Below, piece after piece: positions 7,847 to 17,630 of a stretch of 64,000 nt of DNA. The first letter of the stretch is position 1; each line of letters starts with the position of its first letter. This DNA is from Maricaulis sp034670125 (GTDB taxonomy: Bacteria; Pseudomonadota; Alphaproteobacteria; Caulobacterales; Maricaulaceae): contig NZ_JAXMOC010000003.1 in NCBI RefSeq assembly GCF_034670125.1, positions 248,001-312,000 on the forward strand, read 5' to 3'. The translations under genes were made by a program, and so were the position numbers. The notes below the pieces were generated by a model. It was given only the letters and a program-made list of their open reading frames with translations, ran no database searches and was not told the DNA's origin.

Positions 7847-8434
7847 ATGCCATCCCTCCCCGACTGGGCCTTCTATCCAAGCGCTGCAGCTGTTGTGGCG
7901 GCCATGATCGCCGCCGCCACGAGTTTTGGTGACAGCAACCATCGCACGCCGGAAGAAATTCGCGCCGAGGGCATCACATTCGCCGGCGATCGATTGCCGA
8001 TGCTGACGACGGGCAATGGCCTGACCGTCGAGTTCCTCACCGAGGACGGGGTCCAGTTTGCCCGCATCATGGCCGCTCGAGGCCCCCTGGACGGCCTCCA
8101 GTCGGCCGGCGCCTTCTTCACCTTGTCCGAATCCGAGATCAACGCGCTGGAAGGGCACCGGCTTCGGATGACCTTTGTCGTGCGCGCGGCTGGCCAGGAC
8201 GGTGCCGAACACATGCTGACCAATATTTTCATACCCGGCCGCGGCCAGGGACAATGGGTGAGGAATGATCTTGAATCAGCGTTCGGATCGCTGACGATGG
8301 AGGTCTCGCCGGCACGATGCGACTGGGACTACGCCTATGTCAGCATGTGGCCGGACTGGAACAATGCCCGCAATCAGGTCGACCTTCAACGCGTGGAATT
8401 GACCGTGCTCGAACCGATCCGCTGTTCCGGCTAG
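7847..8434 (+). CDS. Exported protein of unknown function
   Basis: A 195-residue protein with a hydrophobic N-terminal stretch (residues 11-24, AAAVVAAMIAAATS) that could be a signal peptide or anchor, then a predicted beta-rich domain. The centre reads GHRLRMTFVVRAA..G.E, and this resembles GHPIEITVIARGA..G.E in the lipoprotein at 18484-19083, suggesting that the two are distant paralogs with a jelly-roll-like fold. There are two Cys near the C-terminus. No enzyme motif was recognised. Its stop overlaps the convergent glycosyltransferase stop by 3 bases. Confidence 0.65.
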   Translation: MPSLPDWAFYPSAAAVVAAMIAAATSFGDSNHRTPEEIRAEGITFAGDRLPMLTTGNGLTVEFLTEDGVQFARIMAARGPLDGLQSAGAFFTLSESEINALEGHRLRMTFVVRAAGQDGAEHMLTNIFIPGRGQGQWVRNDLESAFGSLTMEVSPARCDWDYAYVSMWPDWNNARNQVDLQRVELTVLEPIRCSG

Positions 8435-9462
8435 TCGCGGCCCTGGCCGGGCAGGCGCACTTTCGGCCGACGGGTGACAAGATCGACCGGACTCCAGTTC
8501 ATCATCCTGGCAATCTCGACCACCGGAACGCGGCGCCCGGCCTGTACCTGTCGGCGGGTGGCCATAATGTCGGCGCGCCCGGACAAAGCGTCGCGGATCG
8601 CCCGAAAGAAAACGCCTGCCTGACCGAAACGCAATGACGAGAGCCAAAGGGCAAGCGTCGCGAGGATGTGCCCGGGCAGCAAAACCCAAAACAGCCAGCC
8701 AGGCGTGTTCTTCATGAACACCCAGAGCCGGTTGCGAACACCATGATAGGTCGCGAACGCGGAACGACGACCGGACGACCCGTAACCGACATGATCGACC
8801 CTGGCATCTCGCAACTGGACAATCCTGTGACCCAGCAATCGCGCCCGATAGGCAAGGTCAACGTCTTCATTGTAGCAGAAGAACCGGTCATCAAACCCGC
8901 CCAGCGCCTCGAACAGGTCGCGGCGAATGAACATCGCAGCGCCGCACGCCGCAAACACTTCACCTTCAGCAAGCAGGGTTTCCACCGGGCGACCATATCC
9001 TGACCGATAGGCCAGACCCGCCGCGTGATAGCAATCACCGGTTCCGTCCAGCACGCCCGGTGTATCCGCGGCCAATTGTGTCGAGCCGAAGATGGGGACT
9101 CCCGGATGGCGCTGACAGGCCTGTTCGAACTGCTCGATCCAGTCCGGGTGAGCGAACGCATCCGGGTTCAACAACGCCAGCCACTCGCCACGCGCGCCGG
9201 AGGCGAGGCGATTATTACCGGTCGCAAACCCGAGATTCTCGGAGCTTTCAACAAAGTCGACCGATGCCGGCAGGTCGGCATGACCGATACGCTCCCCGGC
9301 GGGTGATCCGTTTTCCAGCAATCGGATCTCGAGCGGTCGCCGGGTTTGCGCCTGCAGGGCATCCAGGCATCGACCGACAGTCTTGCGGCTGCGATAGGCG
9401 ACAATCAGAACTGAAACCGACGCCACCGTCTCAAGGGGCGTCGGCCCGGATTGATCAATCAA
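8431..9462 (-). CDS. Family 2 glycosyltransferase
   Basis: A rhamnosyltransferase-like GT-A enzyme of 343 residues. It shows the N-terminal VSVLIVAYRS strand, NLGFATGNN, the metal-binding region LLNPDA, and a later acceptor/base motif FFCYNEDVDLAYR. A hydrophobic segment near residues 255-280 (WLFWVLLPGHILATLALWL) suggests membrane attachment. The longest start is TTG at 9462, overlapping the wbpD stop; the GTG at codon 13 of that frame is an alternative, since no ribosome-binding site precedes the TTG. Co-transcribed with wbpD. Confidence 0.85.
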   Translation of the reverse strand: MIDQSGPTPLETVASVSVLIVAYRSRKTVGRCLDALQAQTRRPLEIRLLENGSPAGERIGHADLPASVDFVESSENLGFATGNNRLASGARGEWLALLNPDAFAHPDWIEQFEQACQRHPGVPIFGSTQLAADTPGVLDGTGDCYHAAGLAYRSGYGRPVETLLAEGEVFAACGAAMFIRRDLFEALGGFDDRFFCYNEDVDLAYRARLLGHRIVQLRDARVDHVGYGSSGRRSAFATYHGVRNRLWVFMKNTPGWLFWVLLPGHILATLALWLSSLRFGQAGVFFRAIRDALSGRADIMATRRQVQAGRRVPVVEIARMMNWSPVDLVTRRPKVRLPGQGRD

Positions 9463-10063
9463 GGTGGGGGCTATCCTGGTTCGGAGCCGCTTCGACGATC
9501 ACCAGCTGACCGTCTTTCTCGGCATATCGCTCGCCGGTTCGAGGGCAGGTCAGGTCCTCGCGCAGCACTTCTCCGGACCGGCTTACCCAGCCGATCTGTC
9601 GCGCCGGGACGCCCGCCATGAGCGCATGAGCCTTGACGTCCTTGGTCACGGTGGCACCGGCAGCAATGAAGCAATACTCGCCCAGCTCGGTCCGACCATT
9701 CGGGTTGCCGCACACTATCGTGGAGTTGGCACCGATCGTTGCACCACGGCGCACGATGGTCTCGCCGAATTCAGCCTTGCGTTCGACGAAACCACGCGGC
9801 GTCAGCACGTTCGTGAACACACAGGAGGGGCCGCAGAACACGCCATCCTCCAGATGCACGCCCTTGTAGAGCGATACATTGTTCTGGATCTTGACCTTGT
9901 CGCCGATTGTCACGCCCGGTCCGGCCATCACATTCTGGCCGAGCGAGCAATTGCGACCAATCGTGGTGTTGGGCAGAACATGGCTGAAATGCCAGACTTT
10001 TGTGCCCTCACCGACAACTGCACCGTCATCGACCACCGCTGTTTCGTGCTTCCAGAATGCCAT
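9455..10063 (-). CDS. wbpD: UDP-2-acetamido-3-amino-2,3-dideoxyglucuronate N-acetyltransferase (WbpD-like)
   Basis: A left-handed beta-helix acetyltransferase of 202 residues. Hexapeptide repeats run from residue 10 onward (VGEGTKVWHFSHV, IGRNCSLGQNV, IGDKVKIQNNVS). VFCGPSCVFTNV, GATIGANSTIVCG and ALMAGVPARQIGW closely match Pseudomonas WbpD as I recall it, which acetylates the 3-amino group of the UDP-GlcNAc(3N)A intermediate. A short Asn/Gly insertion (NPNGRT) follows VCG. ATG 10063 is chosen over the in-frame TTG two codons upstream, with GAGGG before it. The other pathway enzymes lie 20 kb away at 30.3-33.9 kb. Confidence 0.88.
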   Translation of the reverse strand: MAFWKHETAVVDDGAVVGEGTKVWHFSHVLPNTTIGRNCSLGQNVMAGPGVTIGDKVKIQNNVSLYKGVHLEDGVFCGPSCVFTNVLTPRGFVERKAEFGETIVRRGATIGANSTIVCGNPNGRTELGEYCFIAAGATVTKDVKAHALMAGVPARQIGWVSRSGEVLREDLTCPRTGERYAEKDGQLVIVEAAPNQDSPHLD

Positions 10064-10206
10064 TTTCAACCGCCCTCAAACAATGCGCGAGAGATAGCGA
10101 GGAAGATTTCGACTGGCAAGCAGCAAGGTCCAAAACCGGGTGTTGTTGACCCATCGCGATTGGGCTATGTGAAGCAACCTTTCCTGGTTGCCGATATGGC
10201 CCTGTC

Positions 10207-11949
10207 TTGATCACATTTCCTTCGGGCCAAATCCTTCTGGACCTGTTTCTCGGGCTGGGCCTTGCCGCCGGACTGCTGTCGGGTCGACTGTCTGCCGGAC
10301 GGGCGTTTGCGATTTTCATCCTGGCGGTCATCGTAACCGGCCGCCTTCCCCTGACCGACACGCTGGACCTGCTGACGTCGCCGGCGATCGTCGCGGTGTC
10401 CAGCCTCGTCATCGTCTCGACGGCGCTGGCAAAACTGCCTTGGTTGCCTCGGGTCCTTTTCGGCCGTGCCGGCCGGGGAAAACGGACAACACTGGCGCGG
10501 TTTCTCGGATCGGTCGCCATCATGTCGGCCGCGACGCCAAATACCGCCGTGGTCGGCGCCGCGCTTGGCCCGGCCACACGCAACGGCACACTGACCCCGC
10601 GCGAGTGCCTGCTTCCCTTGTCATACATGGCACTGGCCGGCGGGATGCTGACCCCGTTCGGAACCAGCGCCAGCCTGCTGGTTGTTGCTGAGGCCGCCCG
10701 TTCGGGGCTGATGCTCGACATCCTCGATTTTACCAGACCGGGACTGGCCGTCGTCATCGGTGTCTATCTTTGTCTGGTATTCGTTTCGCCCTACCTCCTC
10801 AAGGCTCCGCCGGTCGAGAAAGGCGATAATGCCGACTTCTACTACCTCCAGGCCCGGGTCGAGAGTGACAGCGCCCTCATCGGTCGGTCGATCGAAAAGA
10901 ACCAGCTTCGCAACCTCCATCATTTCTTCCTTGCGGAGATCGTCCGCGGCGACCGGACTGTGGCACCGGTGGCGCCACAGGAAATCATACAACCCGGCGA
11001 CCGCCTGATCTTCGTGGGCGATGTTGGCAATGTGGACGAGTTGCGCGCCATGCGGGGGTTGAGCCTCGACAGCGCCCCGCGCTCCCGTCAGGCGGGCACC
11101 CAGGTCCATGCGGTCATTGCCACAGGATCGGTTCTGGCCGGGCGGACCCTGCGCGAAATCGACTTCCGGGCCCGCTTCGACGCTTCGGTCGTCGCTGTCC
11201 GCCGTGGTGAGAGCCGACTGTCCGGCAAACTTGGCGACATTCGCCTGCAAGCCGGAGACGAGCTCGTGCTCGCAGCCGGCAGTGACTTCCGCCACCGCAG
11301 CAATATCAAGTCAAACCTCCATTTGCTGGACCTCGACAATCCCGGCCTGATCCCCCTGAGCCGACGCGGCTCGGCGATGTTGCTCGGCTGCTTCGGCCTC
11401 TTCCTGGTCGGCGCCCTGAGCCAGATGGTGTCATTTGCGCTGATCTCGATGTTGCTAGCAGGCCTTGTGGTCCTGGCCGGCTGGGTGCCGCCTCGCGAAG
11501 CCCGACGGGTATTTCCGTTCGAACTGATCATTGTGCTTTGGGGCGCCATCGTCCTCAGCGAATTGATCCGCGCCTCCGGTGCGGCCGACGTCGCGGCAGA
11601 CCTGATTGTCACCTATGCCGGGTCGATGTCACCGATCGCCGCACTGGCAGCCATTTTCCTGATGGCCTGGGTGATGACCGAATTGTTCTCCAACACCTCC
11701 GCCGCCCTGACAGCCTTGCCGGTTGCCTTTGTCATCGCCGAAAGGCTTGCCCTGCAGCCGGACGCCTTCGTCCTGGCGACCGCTTTCGGCGCCAGTGCGA
11801 GTTTTCTGATGCCTTACGGGTACCAGACACATCTGATGGTGATGACCCCGGGACGATACGGTCTTGGTCATTTCTTGCGGATGGGCAGCGTTGTATTCCT
11901 GGTCTATGCCACGCTGAGCCTCACATCCCTTTCAGTCCTGTACCTGTAA
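10207..11949 (+). CDS. SLC13-type permease with TrkA-C domains, probable sulfate transporter
   Basis: A 580-residue inner-membrane carrier: an N-terminal block of about 5 membrane helices (to residue about 200), two TrkA-C/RCK_C-like soluble domains (about 205-290 and 295-375), and a second block of about 6 helices. The SATPNTAVVGA and GMLTPFGTSAS stretches and the C-terminal SNTSAALTALPVA match the Asn/Ser/Thr substrate motifs of the DASS/SLC13 family. The start is TTG at 10207 and is uncertain. It lies 22 bases before cysQ and faces cysNC-cysD, so sulfate is the likely substrate (inferred). Confidence 0.85.
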   Translation: MITFPSGQILLDLFLGLGLAAGLLSGRLSAGRAFAIFILAVIVTGRLPLTDTLDLLTSPAIVAVSSLVIVSTALAKLPWLPRVLFGRAGRGKRTTLARFLGSVAIMSAATPNTAVVGAALGPATRNGTLTPRECLLPLSYMALAGGMLTPFGTSASLLVVAEAARSGLMLDILDFTRPGLAVVIGVYLCLVFVSPYLLKAPPVEKGDNADFYYLQARVESDSALIGRSIEKNQLRNLHHFFLAEIVRGDRTVAPVAPQEIIQPGDRLIFVGDVGNVDELRAMRGLSLDSAPRSRQAGTQVHAVIATGSVLAGRTLREIDFRARFDASVVAVRRGESRLSGKLGDIRLQAGDELVLAAGSDFRHRSNIKSNLHLLDLDNPGLIPLSRRGSAMLLGCFGLFLVGALSQMVSFALISMLLAGLVVLAGWVPPREARRVFPFELIIVLWGAIVLSELIRASGAADVAADLIVTYAGSMSPIAALAAIFLMAWVMTELFSNTSAALTALPVAFVIAERLALQPDAFVLATAFGASASFLMPYGYQTHLMVMTPGRYGLGHFLRMGSVVFLVYATLSLTSLSVLYL

Positions 11950-11971
11950 CAAAACCGCTGCTGGAGTGCCC

Positions 11972-12775
11972 ATGTCCGACCTGACCGACAAGAATGCCAT
12001 CGCCCTGTCCTTCGCCGAACTCTGCAGCGAGGCCGGCGTCGAGATCATGCGGATCTACAACACCGACTTCGAAAACCGGTCCAAGGACGACAATTCGCCC
12101 GTGACCGATGCGGACGAAGCCGCCGAAGCCATTATCCTGCAAGGTCTCCAGGCGCGTTTCCCCGGCGTTCCGGTGCTTGCGGAAGAAAGTTTTGCGGCCG
12201 GATTCCGGCCCGAAATCGGTACGGCTTTCATCCTGGTCGACCCGGTCGATGGAACCAAGGAATTCATCAACAAGAATGGCGAGTTCACGGTCAATATTGC
12301 GCTGATTGAAGACCGGCGACCAACCGCCGGCTGCGTTTTCGCACCAGCCCGCGAGCGGATTTATGTCGGCGGGACCGAGGCCTGGGCCGGCGCGCACCGG
12401 GCCGGCGATCCGGTCCGCCTTGACGGTCTGGCGAAGATCCGGACCCGCTCGCGCCCCGAAAGCGGCATGACCGCCGTAATGAGCCGGTCTCACGCAGACG
12501 CCGACACCCTGGCCTTCGCCGAGTCCTGTGGCGTTTCTGACCGGATATCGGCCGGTTCATCCCTGAAGTTCTGCCTTGTGGCTGAAGGTCGTGCGGACGT
12601 TTACCCGCGGTTCGGCCCGACCAAGGAATGGGACACTGGCGCGGGACACGCCGTGCTCAATGCCGCCGGTGGTGCGGTCACCACACCGGAGGGTACCCCC
12701 TTCCTCTACGCCAAGGAAGCAACCGAATATCTCAATGGGGCCTTTGTTGCATGGGGCCGCCCGGATCCAGCCTGA
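11972..12775 (+). CDS. cysQ: 3'(2'),5'-bisphosphate nucleotidase
   Basis: Removes 3'-phosphoadenosine 5'-phosphate (PAP), the by-product of PAPS-dependent sulfation or sulfate reduction, giving AMP. The 267-residue protein has the inositol-phosphatase family metal sites: DDNSPVTDADE, LAEES, DPVDGTKEF and EWDTGAGHAVL. ATG 11972 is chosen because GGAG lies 5 bases upstream; a GTG two codons earlier is possible. It forms a unit with the SLC13 permease and converges on cysNC. Together with the sulfotransferase at 21.8-22.7 kb it fits a PAPS-using pathway. Confidence 0.92.
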   Translation: MSDLTDKNAIALSFAELCSEAGVEIMRIYNTDFENRSKDDNSPVTDADEAAEAIILQGLQARFPGVPVLAEESFAAGFRPEIGTAFILVDPVDGTKEFINKNGEFTVNIALIEDRRPTAGCVFAPARERIYVGGTEAWAGAHRAGDPVRLDGLAKIRTRSRPESGMTAVMSRSHADADTLAFAESCGVSDRISAGSSLKFCLVAEGRADVYPRFGPTKEWDTGAGHAVLNAAGGAVTTPEGTPFLYAKEATEYLNGAFVAWGRPDPA

Positions 12776-12841
12776 AGCCGGCGGACGAGCGACGGACAGG
12801 GCGCGCGGCGCGACCCTGCCCGTCATCGTTCCGTGTCGTGA

Positions 12842-14737
12842 TCAGCCCAGGCGTCCTCGCTCACGCAGGTGGGAAATCACCTGGTCAGCCGCCTCTTCGG
12901 CGGACAGCTTGGACGTGTCGAGCCGGATTTCCGGTGCCTCCGGCTCTTCATACGGACTGTCCAGCCCGGTGAAATTCTTGATCTCACCCGCCTGGGCCTT
13001 CTTGTAGAGGCCTTTCACGTCACGCTGCATGCAGACGTCCAGCGGCGTGTCGACAAATACTTCGACAAACTCGCCGTCATCGACCAGCTCGCGCACCATG
13101 CGACGCTCGGACCGGAACGGCGAAATGAACGAGCACGTGACCAACAGGCCCGCGTCTACGAACAGTTTTCCGACTTCACCGATGCGCCGGATATTCTCGA
13201 CGCGGTCGCCGTCGGTGAATCCCAGATCGCGGTTCAGGCCGTGGCGGACATTGTCGCCATCAAGCGAGTAGGTGTGCAGCCCGGCTTCGGCGAGCTTGCG
13301 CTCGACAATATTCGCAACCGTTGACTTGCCCGCACCGGACAGGCCGGTGAACCACAGCAAGGTCGGCTTCTGGCCCTTGATCTGCGACCGGCGTTCCTTG
13401 CTCACATCCATGGCCTGGGTGTGGATATTCGAGGCCCGGCGAAGACCAAACTCGATCATGCCGCCACCAACGGTCTGGTTCGTGAACCGGTCGATCAGGA
13501 TGAACGAGCCGGTATCGCGAACCTCACGGAACGGATCGAACGCGATCGGACGGGCAGTCGACACGTTGCAAAAGCCGATGCCGTTCATTTCCAGTTTGCG
13601 GCTTGGCTGCTTCTCATAGGTGTTGATGTCCACGCGGTGCTTGAGCGTGGTGATCGTCGCCGGTGTCGTCGCTGTTCCGATCTTGAGCAGATAGGATCGC
13701 CCCGGCAGCAGATCGTCATTGGCCATCCAGAGGATCTCTGCGGCAAACTGATCCGACACTTCCGGCCGTTGCTCGGCCGACGCGAGGACATCGCCTCGCG
13801 AAATGTCGATTTCCTGGTTCAATACCAGCGTCACCGCGTCACCGGCTGTCGCGGTCTCGAGATCCCCGTCCGCGGTCACAATGCGCGAGACATTGGCCGC
13901 CAGGCCGGATTGCGCGACCACGATGGCATCCCCGACACTGACCTTGCCCGACACAATCATGCCGGAATAGCCGCGGAAATTGAGATTGGGACGATTGACC
14001 CATTGCACGGGCATGCGGAACGGTTCGCTGCGCAGCTCGGTGTCGAGGTCGAGGTCTTCCAGATACTCGAGCAGCGTGGGCCCTGTGTGCCAGCTCATGG
14101 CCTCGCTGCGACAGGTCACATTGTCCCCGAAACGCGCTGACATCGGGATCGGCGTGATCGACTCGAAACCCAGCGCATCGGCGCTCTTGAGATATTCCGC
14201 GACGATTTCATGGAACCGGCCGCGCGAATTGTCCGCCAGGTCCATCTTGTTGACGGCCAACACGATGTGCCGGATCCCCATCATGCGCGCGATATAGGTG
14301 TGGCGCAGCGTCTGCACCAGAACGCCCTTGCGGGCATCAATCAGAATGACCGCAACGTCGGCGGTCGACGCACCGGTCGCCATGTTGCGGGTATACTGTT
14401 CGTGCCCCGGCGTATCGGCGACCACGAACTTGCGCTTTTCGGTCGCGAAAAAGCGGTAGGCGACATCAATCGTGATGCCTTGCTCCCGCTCGGCTTCGAG
14501 CCCGTCCAGAAGCAATGCGAAATCAATCTCGTCGCCGGCGGTGCCATGCTTGCGACTGTCGCGCTCAAGAACGTTGAGCTGGTCTTCAAACAGGAGCTTG
14601 GAGTCGTAGAGCAGGCGGCCGATCAAGGTCGACTTGCCGTCATCGACGGATCCGCAGGTGAGGAAACGCAGCACACCGCGACCACCGGAATGGGTCAGTC
14701 GCTCGATGACTTCGTCGCGCTTGGCTTGAATGTTCAT
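12842..14737 (-). CDS. cysNC: Fused sulfate adenylyltransferase subunit 1 / APS kinase
   Basis: A bifunctional enzyme of 631 residues. The N-terminal CysN GTPase (about 1-440) has GSVDDGKSTLIGRLL, DTPGHEQYTRN and NKMDL and drives APS formation with CysD. The C-terminal CysC kinase (about 445-631) has GLSGAGKST near residue 464, LDGDNVRHGLN and ISPFRSER, and converts APS to PAPS. ATG 14737-14735 overlaps the cysD stop (TGATG), giving coupled translation and a fixed subunit ratio. The APS-kinase fusion shows that PAPS is the end product, usable for sulfation or reduction. Confidence 0.96.
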   Translation of the reverse strand: MNIQAKRDEVIERLTHSGGRGVLRFLTCGSVDDGKSTLIGRLLYDSKLLFEDQLNVLERDSRKHGTAGDEIDFALLLDGLEAEREQGITIDVAYRFFATEKRKFVVADTPGHEQYTRNMATGASTADVAVILIDARKGVLVQTLRHTYIARMMGIRHIVLAVNKMDLADNSRGRFHEIVAEYLKSADALGFESITPIPMSARFGDNVTCRSEAMSWHTGPTLLEYLEDLDLDTELRSEPFRMPVQWVNRPNLNFRGYSGMIVSGKVSVGDAIVVAQSGLAANVSRIVTADGDLETATAGDAVTLVLNQEIDISRGDVLASAEQRPEVSDQFAAEILWMANDDLLPGRSYLLKIGTATTPATITTLKHRVDINTYEKQPSRKLEMNGIGFCNVSTARPIAFDPFREVRDTGSFILIDRFTNQTVGGGMIEFGLRRASNIHTQAMDVSKERRSQIKGQKPTLLWFTGLSGAGKSTVANIVERKLAEAGLHTYSLDGDNVRHGLNRDLGFTDGDRVENIRRIGEVGKLFVDAGLLVTCSFISPFRSERRMVRELVDDGEFVEVFVDTPLDVCMQRDVKGLYKKAQAGEIKNFTGLDSPYEEPEAPEIRLDTSKLSAEEAADQVISHLRERGRLG

Positions 14738-15711
14738 CAGAAATACCCCTCGCGCTTTTTCTTCTCCATCGACCCGGCCTCGTCATGGTCGATCAGCCGT
14801 CCCGACCGTTCCGACGTCCGGGCGGTCAACATCTCGAGAACAATTTCCTCAAGCGATTGGGCCGTCGACTCGATGGCACCGGTCAGCGGGTAGCACCCCA
14901 GCGTGCGGAAGCGCACCATCTTGAGCTCGGGGGTTTCACCCTCCTTCAACGGCAGGCGGTCATCGTCGACCATGATAAGCTGGCCGTCGCGCTCGACCAC
15001 CGGGCGATGCCCGGCGAGGTAGAGCGGAACGATCGGGATGTCCTGCTCGAGGATGTATTGCCAGATGTCCAGCTCGGTCCAGTTCGAGAGGGGGAAGACA
15101 CGGATCGATTCACCCTTCTTGATCTTGGTATTGTAGTTGCGCCACAGCTCGGGCCGCTGGTTCTTCGGATCCCAGCCGTGATTGGAGTCGCGGAACGAGA
15201 AGATGCGCTCCTTGGCCCGCGACTTTTCCTCGTCGCGGCGGGCACCGCCAAATGCGGCATCGTATTTGTGCCGGTTCATGGCACTGCGCAGCGCCTCGGT
15301 TTTCAAAATCTGGGTGTGCAGCTGCGAGCCGCTGTCCCAGGGATTGACCCCACGGGCGATGGCGTCCTCATTGATCTCGACGCGGATTTCCAGACCCAGT
15401 TCTTCGGCCAGGGCGTCACGGAAGGTGATCATGTCGCCGAACTTGAACGTTGTATCGACATGCTGCAGCGGAAACGGCGGTTTGGCCGGGTAGAAGGCTT
15501 TCAGCGCCAGGTGCAGCATGACCGCACTGTCCTTGCCGATCGAATACAGCATCACCGGGCGCTCGAACTCAGCCGCCACTTCGCGAATGATGTGGATGCT
15601 TTCTGCCTCAAGCGCCTTGAGGTGTGCGGACAGCTTCCTGTCAGCCGGTTTCTTGCTGTCGCCCGCGAACCGGGCCGCGTAGGCTTTGACGTTTTCCTGA
15701 ATGCTGGACAT
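14737..15711 (-). CDS. cysD: Sulfate adenylyltransferase subunit 2
   Basis: Catalytic ATP sulfurylase subunit joining sulfate to AMP. At 324 residues it is somewhat longer than the E. coli protein. The PP-loop-type motif SIGKDSAVM (residues 57-65), HVDTTFKF, GGARRDEEKSRAKER and FPLSNWTELDIW are family signatures, and it ends in KKREGYF. Translation is coupled to cysNC. The ribosome-binding site before ATG 15711 is weak. Expression is divergent from the polysaccharide exporter genes, with 226 bases between the assigned starts. Confidence 0.96.
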   Translation of the reverse strand: MSSIQENVKAYAARFAGDSKKPADRKLSAHLKALEAESIHIIREVAAEFERPVMLYSIGKDSAVMLHLALKAFYPAKPPFPLQHVDTTFKFGDMITFRDALAEELGLEIRVEINEDAIARGVNPWDSGSQLHTQILKTEALRSAMNRHKYDAAFGGARRDEEKSRAKERIFSFRDSNHGWDPKNQRPELWRNYNTKIKKGESIRVFPLSNWTELDIWQYILEQDIPIVPLYLAGHRPVVERDGQLIMVDDDRLPLKEGETPELKMVRFRTLGCYPLTGAIESTAQSLEEIVLEMLTARTSERSGRLIDHDEAGSMEKKKREGYF

Positions 15712-15937
15712 TACTTTGAGGCCGTATCCAATCTACCAATGAGAGCTAGCTTGGTCCTATCGCCCTGCGCGAGGGACGCAAGGGCTAATTGCCCCTGCCC
15801 CTGCATATTTTCAACCGACAGTGATCAATCGGACAGCTGGTCCTTCCCGCTGCGGACGGCTCGGGTGCTAGCAGCTTATGATTTGCACGGATGCCGCCAG
15901 CACGTTATCTGAGCAGCGCTTGTTACCGGACGCCTTG

Positions 15938-16768
15938 ATGTTCAATTTGCCGCAGTTGATGGTCGGTTCGAACCGATACCCACGCACGGGCGTTCATGAC
16001 GCGCTGGCGTCGGTCCTGTCCTGGCGCCTGTGGCTGGTGCTTGGCATCCGCGAAGTCAATTCCTACTACCAAAGAGCCTTCATCGGCCCGGCCTGGCTGA
16101 CCGTGCACGCGGGAGTGTGGATAGCCGCAGTCACTTTCATTTTCGGCTTCGTGATCGGGTTGGACGAGAGCACGCCGATGTACGCCGCGCACGTGGCTGT
16201 CGGTATCGTGATGTTCCATTTCATCACCAATATCGTCGCCGGAAGCAGCGAGGTCTTCATCAAGTCTCGCATCATGATTCACAGCCATCCCAACCCCCTG
16301 CTGATCCATCCGATGCGCCTTGTTGCTTCCGCCGTCTATGAAATGGCGTTGCAACTACCGGTCATCATTGCTGTTTTCATGATATTCCAGACGAGCCTGA
16401 CGCCGACAGCCTGGCTCGCCATTCCGGGTCTGATGATGAATTTCGTCATGGGCGTCGCCGTGGCGCTTTTGTTCGCATTGGCCGGAGCCAGGTTCGGTGA
16501 TTTCCGCTTCGTGACCCTGGCCGGCATGCGGCTGGCCCTGTTCATAACCCCGGTTTTCTGGCCCGCGGACCGACTGGGGCCTGACACGCGTTTCATTGCA
16601 GACGCCAACCCGTTCACCCATTTCATCGCCATTGTGCGCGATCCCCTGCTTGGTGAGCCTGCACCGATGCTCGCCTGGATCACCGTTCTGGCCTGGTTTG
16701 CCCTGTGCGCGGTCGTCGGGGGCGCCTGGTTCGCCTCTGCCCGCCGCACCATTCCCATGTGGGTCTGA
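15938..16768 (+). CDS. ABC-2 type polysaccharide export permease (Wzm-like)
   Basis: An inner-membrane permease of 276 residues with about six hydrophobic segments and the FIGPAWL / PVFWPAD / NPFTHFIAIVRDPLLG features of O-antigen or capsule ABC exporters. Its partner ATPase starts two bases after its stop. I chose ATG 15938; the frame opens at ATG 15878, which would add 20 residues, and neither start has a good ribosome-binding site. It would move a complete, lipid-linked glycan across the inner membrane. Confidence 0.87.
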   Translation: MFNLPQLMVGSNRYPRTGVHDALASVLSWRLWLVLGIREVNSYYQRAFIGPAWLTVHAGVWIAAVTFIFGFVIGLDESTPMYAAHVAVGIVMFHFITNIVAGSSEVFIKSRIMIHSHPNPLLIHPMRLVASAVYEMALQLPVIIAVFMIFQTSLTPTAWLAIPGLMMNFVMGVAVALLFALAGARFGDFRFVTLAGMRLALFITPVFWPADRLGPDTRFIADANPFTHFIAIVRDPLLGEPAPMLAWITVLAWFALCAVVGGAWFASARRTIPMWV

Positions 16769-16770
16769 TC

Positions 16771-17547
16771 ATGGTCGTAGATGTCAGAGTGGACGGCGCT
16801 TCGGTCTATTTTCCCCAGCGTCGCCAAAAGGTCCGCCGGCGCATGCTGTCCGGGAACAGGGTCGGCGGGGACCTGATCGAATATCGCGACAGGCCGCATG
16901 TCGCCGCGCTGCAGGGAATTGACCTCGACCTCCAGGCCGGATGCCGGGTCGGCCTTGTTGGCCACAATGGTGGCGGCAAGACCACACTTTTGCGGACGAT
17001 CGCCGGGGTCTATACACCGACCGAGGGCGAAGCAACGGTGCGCGGGCGGGTGTCGACCCTGTTTTCAAACGCCGTCGCCCTGAGCGAATATGATACCGGA
17101 CGAGCCAATCTCGAGCTGGCCGGGCTGCTGAACGGGCTGTCTGCCCGAGCCGTTCGGCGGACGCTGCCGGAAGCGGTCGAGCTGGCCGGACTGGCCGCCT
17201 ATGTCGATGATCCGATCGTGTCCTACTCCGAAGGCATGAAGACGAGGCTTGGCTTCGCCATGGCGGTCCTGACCAAGCCAGATATTCTGTTGATCGACGA
17301 AATCCTGAACGCCTCGGACTGGGCCTTCCTCGATCAGATCCGAAACAACATCACCGCGCTCAACAGCCCGGACCACATTCTTGTCATCGCGTCCCACTCA
17401 CGCGAACTCCTTCGTCACCTCTGTGACGAGGCGATCGAACTCGAACGCGGACGCATCAAGCGTCGCGGGAGTGTGGAATCCGTTTTCGCGGCGATGGACG
17501 AGGACCGGGCAGCTGCGGCACAATGGCCGGATGACCCCGGTCAATGA
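16771..17547 (+). CDS. Polysaccharide export ABC ATPase (Wzt/KpsT-like)
   Basis: A 258-residue ATPase partner of the preceding permease. Walker A is GHNGGGKTT (residues 64-72), the signature is SYSEGMKTRLGFA in place of the common YSSGM form, and Walker B is ILLIDEILNASDWAF. The N-terminal part before Walker A contains a long basic linker (QRRQKVRRR). It lacks the C-terminal carbohydrate-binding extension of some Wzt proteins, so chain-end recognition must lie elsewhere. ATG 16771 is favoured over upstream in-frame starts that would overlap the permease. Confidence 0.9.
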   Translation: MVVDVRVDGASVYFPQRRQKVRRRMLSGNRVGGDLIEYRDRPHVAALQGIDLDLQAGCRVGLVGHNGGGKTTLLRTIAGVYTPTEGEATVRGRVSTLFSNAVALSEYDTGRANLELAGLLNGLSARAVRRTLPEAVELAGLAAYVDDPIVSYSEGMKTRLGFAMAVLTKPDILLIDEILNASDWAFLDQIRNNITALNSPDHILVIASHSRELLRHLCDEAIELERGRIKRRGSVESVFAAMDEDRAAAAQWPDDPGQ

Positions 17548-17630
17548 CCTTTCAATTTCGAACCGCGCGCTGCAACACACCGACGCCAGCGCCGGCCTCC
17601 AGCAACGCTTGACTGCCGTGGACCCGACAC

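Noticed and set aside
12780..12835. Possible two-way terminator between cysQ and cysNC
   Set aside because: An imperfect GC-rich hairpin exists, but no T-run follows on either strand.
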